Below are positions 37,327 to 46,461 of a stretch of DNA of 64,000 nt, piece by piece. How positions within the stretch are numbered: the first letter of the stretch is position 1; each line of letters starts with the position of its first letter. The DNA lies in contig SYEV01000049.1 of the NCBI GenBank assembly GCA_005800655.1, positions 18,176 to 82,175 on the forward strand. The letters run 5' to 3'. A model generated the notes under the pieces. That model worked only from the letters and a program-made list of their open reading frames with translations. It had not been told where the DNA came from and did not search any database. The position numbers were made by a program, and so were the translations under genes. The DNA comes from Bacteroidota bacterium. Lineage in GTDB: Bacteria; Bacteroidota; Bacteroidia; Chitinophagales; Chitinophagaceae.

Positions 37327-37923
37327 TTATTTGGTTAATTTTAAACCATCAATTAAAATAGTCACCATATTTTGTTCCAATTCGTTCGCAGTAATTTTTT
37401 TGGTAGAACGATGCCAGCTTTCGATGCCACTAACCGCATGTAAAAAAATTAATACCACTGTTGGCGCATCAATAGTTTTGATTTCTTTGTTTCTAATTCC
37501 TTCTTCAATAATGGCTGCAATCCTTTTGCGATATACTCTTCGTTGATTTTGATAATTGGACAAATAAGGATCAGACAAGTGTTTCCACTCCCTATCACTA
37601 ACATAAACCTCCTCGTAATTATGGATCATTTCAGTAATATGAAAACGTAGTAATTTTTCCATTTTTTCAAGGGAGGAAATGTTTTCAGATTCTATTTCAT
37701 CCATCTTCAACACAAATTTATTCGCTACACTGAACACTAATTCGTGCAATAGCTCGCTCTTCGATTTTATATGATTGTATAAACTTGCTGCTTCCACACC
37801 AACCGCCTCAGCTAAATCACGCATGCTTGCCGCTTTGTATCCTTTTTCTCTAAATAGGGTGGCAGCTTTACGCACTATAACATCCTTTCTAGATCCGTTT
37901 TTTTCTGTTTTGATTCTAGCCAT
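37327..37923 (-). CDS. TetR/AcrR-family transcriptional regulator
   Basis: A 198-residue repressor-type protein. The N-terminal helix-turn-helix (about 15-60) reads FREKGYKAASMRDLAEAVGV and ASLYNHIKSKSELLHELV, typical of TetR. The helical C-terminal ligand domain has no clear relative that names a ligand. It is divergent from the PfkB kinase gene; palindromes in the 199-base spacer are candidate operators. Confidence 0.9.
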   Translation of the reverse strand: MARIKTEKNGSRKDVIVRKAATLFREKGYKAASMRDLAEAVGVEAASLYNHIKSKSELLHELVFSVANKFVLKMDEIESENISSLEKMEKLLRFHITEMIHNYEEVYVSDREWKHLSDPYLSNYQNQRRVYRKRIAAIIEEGIRNKEIKTIDAPTVVLIFLHAVSGIESWHRSTKKITANELEQNMVTILIDGLKLTK

Positions 37924-37930
37924 TTTCTAA

Positions 37931-38031
37931 TTTTTTGATCAATTTGTTAGTACAAAATTATAGATTAAATTCTTTAAATTAGATATCTTTTTAAAATAAA
38001 ACCCCATTTTTGTTAGTTTTTTGATTATCAA
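37931..38031. promoter_or_regulatory. Paired palindromes and direct repeats between tetR and the kinase gene
   Basis: TTGATCAA (37935-37942) and TTGATTATCAA (38021-38031) are palindromes. Each lies next to a copy of the 9-base direct repeat TTTGTTAGT (37943-37951 and 38009-38017). The arrangement suggests two binding sites for the TetR protein. Binding is inferred only. Confidence 0.38.
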
Positions 38032-38122
38032 GGGATTACAAATTGGCTTGGCCCTTTTGGCATATCGTAATTTACTTAACAGTAAAAATCGTAGTTTCGC
38101 AGCTGAAAATAAAACAATATAC

Positions 38123-39043
38123 ATGTCATTAGTTGTAGTAGGATCCATGGCCTTTGATGCCATTGAAACACCCTTTGGTAAAAGTGATAAAATTATTGGT
38201 GGTGCAGCGACTTACATTGCTTGGTGCGCTTCCAATTTTACCACTGTAAAGCAAATTTCAGTAGTGGGTGGCGATTTTCCGCAATCCGAGTTAGACGCCT
38301 TAGCAAATAGAGGCGTGATTTTGGAAGGGGTCCAAATTAAAAAAGACGAAAAAACATTTTTTTGGAGCGGTAAGTATCATTTAGATATGAATAGCCGTGA
38401 TACGATCGAAACACAATTAAATGTGTTAGAAAATTTTGAGCCTGTGGTTCCGGACAGTTATCAGGATTGTGAAATTTTAATGTTGGGAAATTTAGTGCCA
38501 GGTGTTCAAAGTAGCGTGATCAAACAAATGAAAAAGCGTCCTAAGTTAATTGTGATGGACACTATGAACTTTTGGATGGAAATAATGATGGATGATTTAT
38601 TACATACAATCAGTTTGGTGGATGTATTGATGGTGAATGATAGTGAAGCGCGTCAATTAAGTGGAGAATATAGTTTGGTGAAGGCGGCTAAAAAAATAAT
38701 GGCCATGGGCCCTAAATACTTAATCATTAAAAAAGGAGAACATGGAGCATTGTTATTCCATGAGAATGAAGTGTTTTTTGCACCTGCTTTACCTTTAGAA
38801 GAAGTATTTGATCCAACCGGTGCTGGTGACACTTTCGCTGGTGGATTTGTAGCACATTTGGCTAAAACAAAAGATTTTTCTTTTAACAATATGAAGTCTG
38901 CAATTATTTTAGGTAGTGCATTGGCGAGCTTCTGCGTGGAAAAATTTGGTACACAAAGATTAACTGAAATAAACGAGTCAGATATCAAAGCGCGCGTACA
39001 ATCGTTCGTTCAGTTGGTCAATTTTGATATTGAATTAGTTTAA
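38123..39043 (+). CDS. PfkB-family carbohydrate/nucleoside kinase
   Basis: A 306-residue ribokinase-fold enzyme. The N-terminal MSLVVVGSMAFDAIE and GGAATYIAWCASNF bind substrate; DPTGAGDTFAGGFVAHLAK holds the anion hole and the catalytic Asp236. It lacks motifs that tell ribokinase, adenosine kinase and fructokinase apart. I use the ATG at 38123 because the longer frame from 38021 adds 34 residues without family similarity. Divergent from tetR. The asd promoter begins two bases after its stop. Confidence 0.85.
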   Translation: MSLVVVGSMAFDAIETPFGKSDKIIGGAATYIAWCASNFTTVKQISVVGGDFPQSELDALANRGVILEGVQIKKDEKTFFWSGKYHLDMNSRDTIETQLNVLENFEPVVPDSYQDCEILMLGNLVPGVQSSVIKQMKKRPKLIVMDTMNFWMEIMMDDLLHTISLVDVLMVNDSEARQLSGEYSLVKAAKKIMAMGPKYLIIKKGEHGALLFHENEVFFAPALPLEEVFDPTGAGDTFAGGFVAHLAKTKDFSFNNMKSAIILGSALASFCVEKFGTQRLTEINESDIKARVQSFVQLVNFDIELV

Positions 39044-39044
39044 A

Positions 39045-39076
39045 TTTGGTAAAATCAATTCATCCAATTAATTTTG
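39045..39076 (+). promoter_or_regulatory. Near-consensus promoter of the asd leader
   Basis: TTTG (39045-39048), a 20-base spacer and TAATTTTG (39069-39076) form the best match in the window to the Bacteroidota promoter TTTG-N19/20-TAnnTTTG. Transcription would start near 39080, just ahead of the first leader ORF. Confidence 0.65.
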
Positions 39077-39083
39077 TTGAACA

Positions 39084-39128
39084 ATGATGAAAAATAAACA
39101 TACAAAACAAATTAAGAAACCCCTGTAA
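39084..39128 (+). CDS. Candidate leader peptide 1 of asd (14 residues)
   Basis: ATG to TAA encodes MMKNKHTKQIKKPL. Five Lys, two Met, one Thr, one Ile and one Asn codon make 10 of 14 residues members of the aspartate family, whose synthesis passes through or beside the downstream asd enzyme. It begins about 4 bases after the expected transcription start and ends 40 bases before the terminator stem at 39169. It is too short for ordinary gene calling; the call rests on context. Confidence 0.45.
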   Translation: MMKNKHTKQIKKPL

Positions 39129-39168
39129 TAGGAAGGTCCTGATTGTTAGTATGCGAATAAATATACTC

Positions 39169-39206
39169 AAAAGCCTTCCAATAAAATGGAAGGCTTTTTT
39201 CTTTTT
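39169..39206 (+). terminator. Leader terminator 1 of asd (attenuator)
   Basis: A perfect 12-bp stem (39169-39180 with 39187-39198) with an ATAAAA loop is followed by a T-rich tail (TTTTTTCTTTTT). GGAAGG at 39131-39136, directly after the leader peptide stop, is complementary to CCTTCC at 39174-39179 in the left arm and could form a competing antiterminator. It lies 126 bases after the kinase gene, downstream of the asd promoter. Confidence 0.75.
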
Positions 39207-39230
39207 CTAGGTATTTGTAAAACAGAACAC

Positions 39231-39278
39231 ATGAAAAAGACAACCCTCATTATTTCAAAATCCTTTAAAGGATTTTGA
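39231..39278 (+). CDS. Candidate leader peptide 2 of asd (15 residues)
   Basis: ATG to TGA encodes MKKTTLIISKSFKGF, again rich in Lys (4), Thr (2) and Ile (2), with paired codons KK, TT and II. Its 3' half is the palindromic stem of the second hairpin, so translation and hairpin formation exclude each other. The A-rich start context is weak. Confidence 0.35.
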   Translation: MKKTTLIISKSFKGF

Positions 39279-39285
39279 GTTTTTC
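39255..39285 (+). terminator. Leader terminator 2 of asd
   Basis: Bases 39255-39266 are the exact reverse complement of 39267-39278, a 24-base perfect palindrome. With a four-base loop it leaves a 10-bp stem, followed by GTTTTT. It ends 35 bases before the asd ATG. It has the form of an intrinsic terminator within the asd leader. Confidence 0.5.
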
Positions 39286-39319
39286 GACAAGGATAATTAT
39301 AACGTAAAAAAATAAAAAA

Positions 39320-40318
39320 ATGAAAGTTGCAGTTGTAGGAGCCACAGGACTAGTTGGAACAAAAATGTTGCAAGTATTAGCGGAACGAAATTTTCCAGTA
39401 ACTGAATTAATTCCTGTTGCATCGGCACGATCGGCTGGTAAGGAAATAATATTCAAGGGCAAACCTTATAAGGTGGTAACCATGGAGGAAGGGATTGCTG
39501 CAAAACCAGCCGTTGCTTTATTTTCGGCAGGCGGTAGCACCTCATTGGAGTGGGCGCCTAAGTTTGCAGAAGCAGGTATTCGTGTGATTGATAATTCCTC
39601 TGCTTGGAGAATGGATCCAACAAAAAAATTAGTGGTGCCTGAAGTAAACGCATCTGTTTTAACAGCCAACGATTTAATTATTGCGAATCCAAATTGCTCT
39701 ACCATTCAAATGGTAGTGGCTTTGCAACCATTACATGATAAATATAAAATTAAAAGAGTGGTAGTAAGTACTTATCAAAGTGTAACAGGTACTGGTAAAA
39801 AAGCAGTGGACCAGTTAATGGAGGAAAGAAAAGGAAATCAAATGCCTGCCGCTGACATGGCTTACAAGTACACCATTGATTTAAATGCTATTCCGCAGAT
39901 TGATGTTTTTTTGGAGAATGGTTATACCAAAGAGGAAATGAAAATGGTCAAGGAAACTTGCAAAATTATGCAGGACGATAATATCAAAGTTACAGCGACT
40001 ACCGTTCGTATTCCGGTGATGGGTGGGCACAGTGAAAGCGTAAATGTGGAATTTGAAAATGAATTTGATTTAAATGAATTGATCGCATTGCTTGGAACGG
40101 CACCTGGTGTGGTTGTGCAACAGAATGATGGGGATCAATTTTATCCAATGCCTTTATGGGCACATGAAAAGGATGAAGTATTTGTTGGCCGTTTGCGCAG
40201 AGATGAAACACAAGCGAAAACATTAAATATGTGGATTGTAAGTGACAACTTGCGTAAAGGCGCTGCTACCAATGCCATTCAAATTGCAGAATACCTTGCC
40301 GCAAAAGGGATTATTTAA
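39320..40318 (+). CDS. asd: Aspartate-semialdehyde dehydrogenase
   Basis: A 332-residue NADPH-dependent enzyme reducing aspartyl phosphate to aspartate semialdehyde, the branch point to lysine, diaminopimelate, threonine, methionine and isoleucine. The Rossmann loop GATGLVGTKM (8-17), the active-site Cys126 in NPNCST and GGHSES with the catalytic His are complete. The start context is strongly A-rich. The gene stands alone behind a 276-base leader with two mini-ORFs and two hairpins, which suggests control by amino-acid supply. Confidence 0.96.
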   Translation: MKVAVVGATGLVGTKMLQVLAERNFPVTELIPVASARSAGKEIIFKGKPYKVVTMEEGIAAKPAVALFSAGGSTSLEWAPKFAEAGIRVIDNSSAWRMDPTKKLVVPEVNASVLTANDLIIANPNCSTIQMVVALQPLHDKYKIKRVVVSTYQSVTGTGKKAVDQLMEERKGNQMPAADMAYKYTIDLNAIPQIDVFLENGYTKEEMKMVKETCKIMQDDNIKVTATTVRIPVMGGHSESVNVEFENEFDLNELIALLGTAPGVVVQQNDGDQFYPMPLWAHEKDEVFVGRLRRDETQAKTLNMWIVSDNLRKGAATNAIQIAEYLAAKGII

Positions 40319-40392
40319 AAAGGAAGTTCAATAATATTAAACTAAATCAAAGCCCTCGTTTATGGGGGGCTTTGAAAAATCAAATATCAAAG

Positions 40393-42501
<2,109 letters not shown>

Positions 42502-42588
42502 CTAAAATACAAATAGTTTTAATCTTTTATTTCGTATTTTGGGACTATAATTCCAATTTTTGAAACGGGCCGTTGTTGGGCAATAAAA

Positions 42589-43311
42589 ATGATGACTTCT
42601 AGTATGAATTTGAACAAAAAAGACGCCATAAAGCTGGTACAAACCTATCCAACAGTTCCATTGACCGTGGATTGTGTCATATTCGGGTTTGACGATAATT
42701 CATTAAAGGTACTTACCATTAAAAGTGATTTACCGCAATATGATGAGAAGCTATCCTTATTAGGAGATACTATTTTATCGGCGGAGGATTTAGATAATGC
42801 TGCAAATCGTGTTTTGTTAGAACGAACAGGAATGCAAGACGTTTATTTAGAGCAAGTGCATACATTTAGCAAGCCTGATCGACATCCTGGCGGAAGAGTG
42901 GTTACTGCGGTTTATGCATCTTTACTTAATATCAAACACCATGAATTGAAAATTTTGGAAAATGAATTAAGTTGGCACGTGGTAAAAGATATTCAAGAGA
43001 TGGCTTTTGATCATAAGGAAATTTTGGATTTATGCCATGCTTGGTTACAAAAGCGAATTCAAGAACATCCCTTGGCATTTAATTTATTGCCTGTGAAATT
43101 TTCATTAAGGCAATTGCAAAATGTATATGAAGCAATTTTAAATACATCATTGGATAGGCGAAATTTTAGAAAGAAGTTTGCGAGTATGGGCTTCCTAATT
43201 GACATTAATGAGATGGAAACGCAAGTGACACATCGGCCTGGTAAATTGTATTCCTTTGACTTTAAAGCATACCAATTGCGGAAGAAAAATTGGTTTGGCA
43301 TAGATTTTTAA
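42589..43311 (+). CDS. NrtR-like Nudix-domain transcriptional regulator
   Basis: A 240-residue protein with an N-terminal Nudix fold (about 22-150) and a C-terminal winged helix (about 165-235; FSLRQLQNVYEAILNTSLDRRNFRKKF). This is the NrtR architecture: regulators of NAD synthesis or, in Bacteroidota, of sugar catabolism such as arabinose. The Nudix box is degraded: the REUxEE core reads RVLLER, with two of the three metal-binding glutamates lost. It probably senses a nucleotide or sugar without hydrolysis. No obvious target gene adjoins. Confidence 0.83.
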   Translation: MMTSSMNLNKKDAIKLVQTYPTVPLTVDCVIFGFDDNSLKVLTIKSDLPQYDEKLSLLGDTILSAEDLDNAANRVLLERTGMQDVYLEQVHTFSKPDRHPGGRVVTAVYASLLNIKHHELKILENELSWHVVKDIQEMAFDHKEILDLCHAWLQKRIQEHPLAFNLLPVKFSLRQLQNVYEAILNTSLDRRNFRKKFASMGFLIDINEMETQVTHRPGKLYSFDFKAYQLRKKNWFGIDF

Positions 43312-43372
43312 AAAAGGTGTAGGCTTGCCTATAATTTGATACCTTTATGCACTAATTAAACGAGGCTTTATT

Positions 43373-44248
43373 ATGTTATATTCAATGACAGGGTACGCAA
43401 GGGCAGAGGCGATATTAAAGGACAAGACATGCTTAATTGAAGTGAAGTCTTTGAATGGGAAACAGTTTGATGTTCGTTTGAATTGCCCCTCTTTGTTAAA
43501 ACCTTACGAAGTTGAAATCAGAAACAAATTGAATGAGTCGTTATTTAGGGGTAGTGTAGAGTGTTCAATCACTTTAAAGTCTAATGGCGTTCATAAGCCA
43601 GTAAGTGTCAATAAAGAATTAGCCAAATCGTATTATCAACCCATCATGGAATTGGCCAATGAATTAGGGATTGGCACAGAAAATATTTTAAGTACCATTT
43701 TGAAAATGCCGGATGTGGTTTCTTCTTCTAATGAAGTATTGACGGAAGAAGAGTGGAAATTCATTTTCGATTTATTACATCAAGCAATTCAGCATTTAAT
43801 TAAACATAGGGCAGAGGAAGGGAAATCCATTGAAAAGGATTTGCTTGAAAAAATCATTGCTATTGAGTCGCAGCAAGCGGTCGTTGAAATTCACGAGCCC
43901 AATCGTCGTGAAAAAATAAAGGACGGCATGGTTAAGTTATTAGAGCAACATGTGGGTGCTGATAAATATGATCAAAATAGATTAGAGCAAGAATTGATTT
44001 ATTATATTGAAAAAATTGATATTTCAGAGGAGCGTGTTCGTTTAAAAAATCATTGTGATTATTTTAAAACAACGCTCAATGATGGGGATCCATGCAAGGG
44101 TAAAAAATTGTCTTTTATTTTACAAGAAATAGGAAGGGAAATCAATACCACTGGTTCAAAGGCCAATGATGTAGCTATTCAAAAGGCGGTGATCATGATG
44201 AAGGACGAACTTGAAAAAGCAAAAGAGCAAATATTAAATGTGTTGTAA
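43373..44248 (+). CDS. yicC: YicC/YloC-family endoribonuclease
   Basis: A 291-residue cytoplasmic protein with the family start MLYSMTGYARAE, EVKSLNGKQFDVRLNCP and the C-terminal QEIGREINTTGSKANDVAIQ signature. E. coli YicC is a ribonuclease that degrades the small RNA RyhB. Length is normal. It opens a compact plus-strand group: gldH begins one base after its stop. Confidence 0.92.
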   Translation: MLYSMTGYARAEAILKDKTCLIEVKSLNGKQFDVRLNCPSLLKPYEVEIRNKLNESLFRGSVECSITLKSNGVHKPVSVNKELAKSYYQPIMELANELGIGTENILSTILKMPDVVSSSNEVLTEEEWKFIFDLLHQAIQHLIKHRAEEGKSIEKDLLEKIIAIESQQAVVEIHEPNRREKIKDGMVKLLEQHVGADKYDQNRLEQELIYYIEKIDISEERVRLKNHCDYFKTTLNDGDPCKGKKLSFILQEIGREINTTGSKANDVAIQKAVIMMKDELEKAKEQILNVL

Positions 44249-44249
44249 G

Positions 44250-44720
44250 ATGGCAGGCGTTAAATCCTATATTTTTATTTTACTTGTTTTATTAATAACA
44301 AGCTGCGAGCCGATTCAATTATATGAACAAACGACTACTTATTCTACACATGAATGGTCTAGCAAGCAGGTAAATACTTACCAATTTAATATTTCGGACA
44401 CCAATGCCTTATATAAAATTTATTTTGTGATAAGACATCATAATGCGTATCATTATAAAAATATTTGGTTGCAGGTGAGCACAAAGTCACCTTCAGATTC
44501 AGCAATAACGCAGACACTTAATTTGCAATTAGCCGATGATCAAAAAGGTTGGTTAGGTGTAGGTATGGATGATATTTTTGACCAACGTATTCCAATCAAT
44601 GCAACACCTACTAAATTAAAGCTAGGTATATACAATTTTAGTATGCAACATACGATGAGAGAAGATCCTTTATTGGGTATACTGGCTACTGGCTTACGTG
44701 TTGAAAAAGTGCATTTATGA
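44250..44720 (+). CDS. gldH: Gliding motility lipoprotein GldH
   Basis: A 156-residue lipoprotein with the lipobox ITS-Cys19. The sequence after it (EPIQLYEQTTTYSTHEW, FNISDTNALYKIYFVIRHHNAYHYKNIWL) is typical of GldH, required for gliding in Flavobacterium johnsoniae and encoded across the phylum, also in non-gliders. I use the ATG at 44250; an earlier ATG at 44238 overlaps yicC and adds four residues. Its stop overlaps the kinase start by four bases (ATGA). Confidence 0.88.
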   Translation: MAGVKSYIFILLVLLITSCEPIQLYEQTTTYSTHEWSSKQVNTYQFNISDTNALYKIYFVIRHHNAYHYKNIWLQVSTKSPSDSAITQTLNLQLADDQKGWLGVGMDDIFDQRIPINATPTKLKLGIYNFSMQHTMREDPLLGILATGLRVEKVHL

Positions 44721-45700
44721 AAATGAGATGGTTTAATATCAGCAAATTAAAGTTTGTCAATTTTATTTATTGGGTTTTTCTTACCTATATGATTGCTGCG
44801 TTTGTTTGGTGGTATGTTTCTCTCGAAAAACAAAATAATGAAATAGCAACAGTTAAATTCCAATCGATTCGAACAGACGACCCTGCTTTATATGAAAAAG
44901 TAAAAGCAATTGAAGCATTTGAGACAAGAAAAACAAAACAATATATTTACGAAGGGGTCACTTTTCTTTTTTTATTCTTACTCGGTGCGATTTATGTTTA
45001 CAGGTCGTTATTAAAACAATTAAGGTATTCGAATCAACAACAAAATTTTATGATGGCGGTAACGCATGAATTAAAAACGCCTATTGCCATTACACAGTTG
45101 AATATCGAAACTTTACTTAAAAGAGAGTTAGAACCTGCACAGAAAAAAATGCTAATTGAGAATACCTTAAAGGAAACGCACCGATTAGACGCGCTTTGTA
45201 ACAATATTTTATTAGCCTCGCAGTTAGATATGGGTAAATACGAATCCAACATGCAACTCATAGATTTGTCTGACCTTATTGAAAAGTTACTCCATTCCTT
45301 TCAAGAACGATTCGAATATCGAAAATTAATTACAACAATTACTCCGTCTGTTTTTATACAAGCAGAACCATTACTTATTCAGTTATTAGTAAATAATTTA
45401 TTGGACAATGCCCATAAATATTCAACGATTGCTAGTCCGATTACGGTGTTACTTACTACCCATTCAAATCAAATTCATTTAATAATTAAAGATGAAGGGG
45501 TAGGTATTCCTATGGAAGAGCGTGATAAAATATTTGAAAAATTTTACCGCATAGGAGATGAATCTACGAGAACTACAAAGGGGACTGGTTTGGGTTTGTA
45601 TTTGTGTAAAAAGATCAGCGAATTTCATCAGGCAACAATTAACGTAGAAGCAAATATGCCCAACGGCAGTGTTTTCAAAATAAATTTTCCAATATCATGA
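44717..45700 (+). CDS. Sensor histidine kinase
   Basis: A 327-residue inner-membrane kinase with two transmembrane helices (about 15-34 and 81-96) around a 45-residue periplasmic segment. The phosphoacceptor His117 is in AVTHELKTPIA. The ATP domain shows LLVNNLLDNAHKYS (N box), IKDEGVGIP (G1) and TKGTGLGLYLCKKI (G2). There is no HAMP or PAS domain, so signal passing is direct. It overlaps gldH upstream and the response regulator downstream by four bases each, so the three genes are translationally coupled. The arrangement resembles RprX/RprY-type systems of this phylum. Confidence 0.93.
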   Translation: MKMRWFNISKLKFVNFIYWVFLTYMIAAFVWWYVSLEKQNNEIATVKFQSIRTDDPALYEKVKAIEAFETRKTKQYIYEGVTFLFLFLLGAIYVYRSLLKQLRYSNQQQNFMMAVTHELKTPIAITQLNIETLLKRELEPAQKKMLIENTLKETHRLDALCNNILLASQLDMGKYESNMQLIDLSDLIEKLLHSFQERFEYRKLITTITPSVFIQAEPLLIQLLVNNLLDNAHKYSTIASPITVLLTTHSNQIHLIIKDEGVGIPMEERDKIFEKFYRIGDESTRTTKGTGLGLYLCKKISEFHQATINVEANMPNGSVFKINFPIS

Positions 45701-46401
45701 GTACCCAAAAGCATAGCATTTTACTGGTGGAAGATGAGCAGCATTTGCATGAGGCACTTAAGTTAAATTTATCGTTGGAAGGATATGAGGTTAGCTCTGC
45801 TTATGATGGACCCAAAGCGTTACAGCAAATTCAGGGTGCCAGTTTTGATTTAATTATTTTAGATATTATGTTACCTGGTATAGATGGGTATTCAATTATT
45901 GAAACTGTTCGGATACATAACAATAATACCCCTATTTTAATTTTAAGTGCAAAAAATACAAGTGCTAATCGAGTACAAGGATTAAAGATTGGTGCGGATG
46001 ACTACATGACCAAGCCTTTTAATTTGGAAGAACTTTTATTAAGGGTATCTAAATTGATTCAAAAATCAGGCGTGAATAGTGTAGTTCAAAATACTTTTGA
46101 GCAATATTCTTTTTCGGGTAATACAGTACACTTTAGTTTACTCGAAGCCACATTGTATAATGGTGAAAAGATCAATTTAACCAAAAAGGAAGCTATGCTG
46201 TTAAAGTTATTGATTGAAAATAAAAATACCATTATTACAAGGGAGCGCATATTGCAAAGTGTATGGGGGTATAATGTATTTCCAAATACACGTACCATTG
46301 ACAATTTTATTCTGAATTTTAGAAAATATTTTGAATTAGACAGCAAATCACCTTTGCATTTTATCTCCATCCGGGGGATAGGCTATAAATTTCAAGATTA
46401 A
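45697..46401 (+). CDS. OmpR-family response regulator
   Basis: A 234-residue regulator with a receiver domain (about 5-120; acidic pocket Glu12-Asp13, phospho-Asp56 in IILDIMLPG, Lys in MTKPF) and a C-terminal winged helix (about 135-232) ending in RTIDNFILNFRKYFE and SIRGIGYKF. It is the partner of the overlapping kinase gene. The coupling with gldH hints at control of cell-envelope or gliding/secretion functions. Confidence 0.94.
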   Translation: MSTQKHSILLVEDEQHLHEALKLNLSLEGYEVSSAYDGPKALQQIQGASFDLIILDIMLPGIDGYSIIETVRIHNNNTPILILSAKNTSANRVQGLKIGADDYMTKPFNLEELLLRVSKLIQKSGVNSVVQNTFEQYSFSGNTVHFSLLEATLYNGEKINLTKKEAMLLKLLIENKNTIITRERILQSVWGYNVFPNTRTIDNFILNFRKYFELDSKSPLHFISIRGIGYKFQD

Positions 46402-46461
46402 TCAGTTGGGATGCAATCTGTGGCCCTTTTTTTCGTTAATACTTGTAGTTAAACTACTAGC

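Noticed and set aside
39077..39319. Lysine riboswitch in the asd leader
   Set aside because: The leader is AT-rich with two simple hairpins; I see none of the conserved five-helix junction sequence. Mini-ORF attenuation explains it better.
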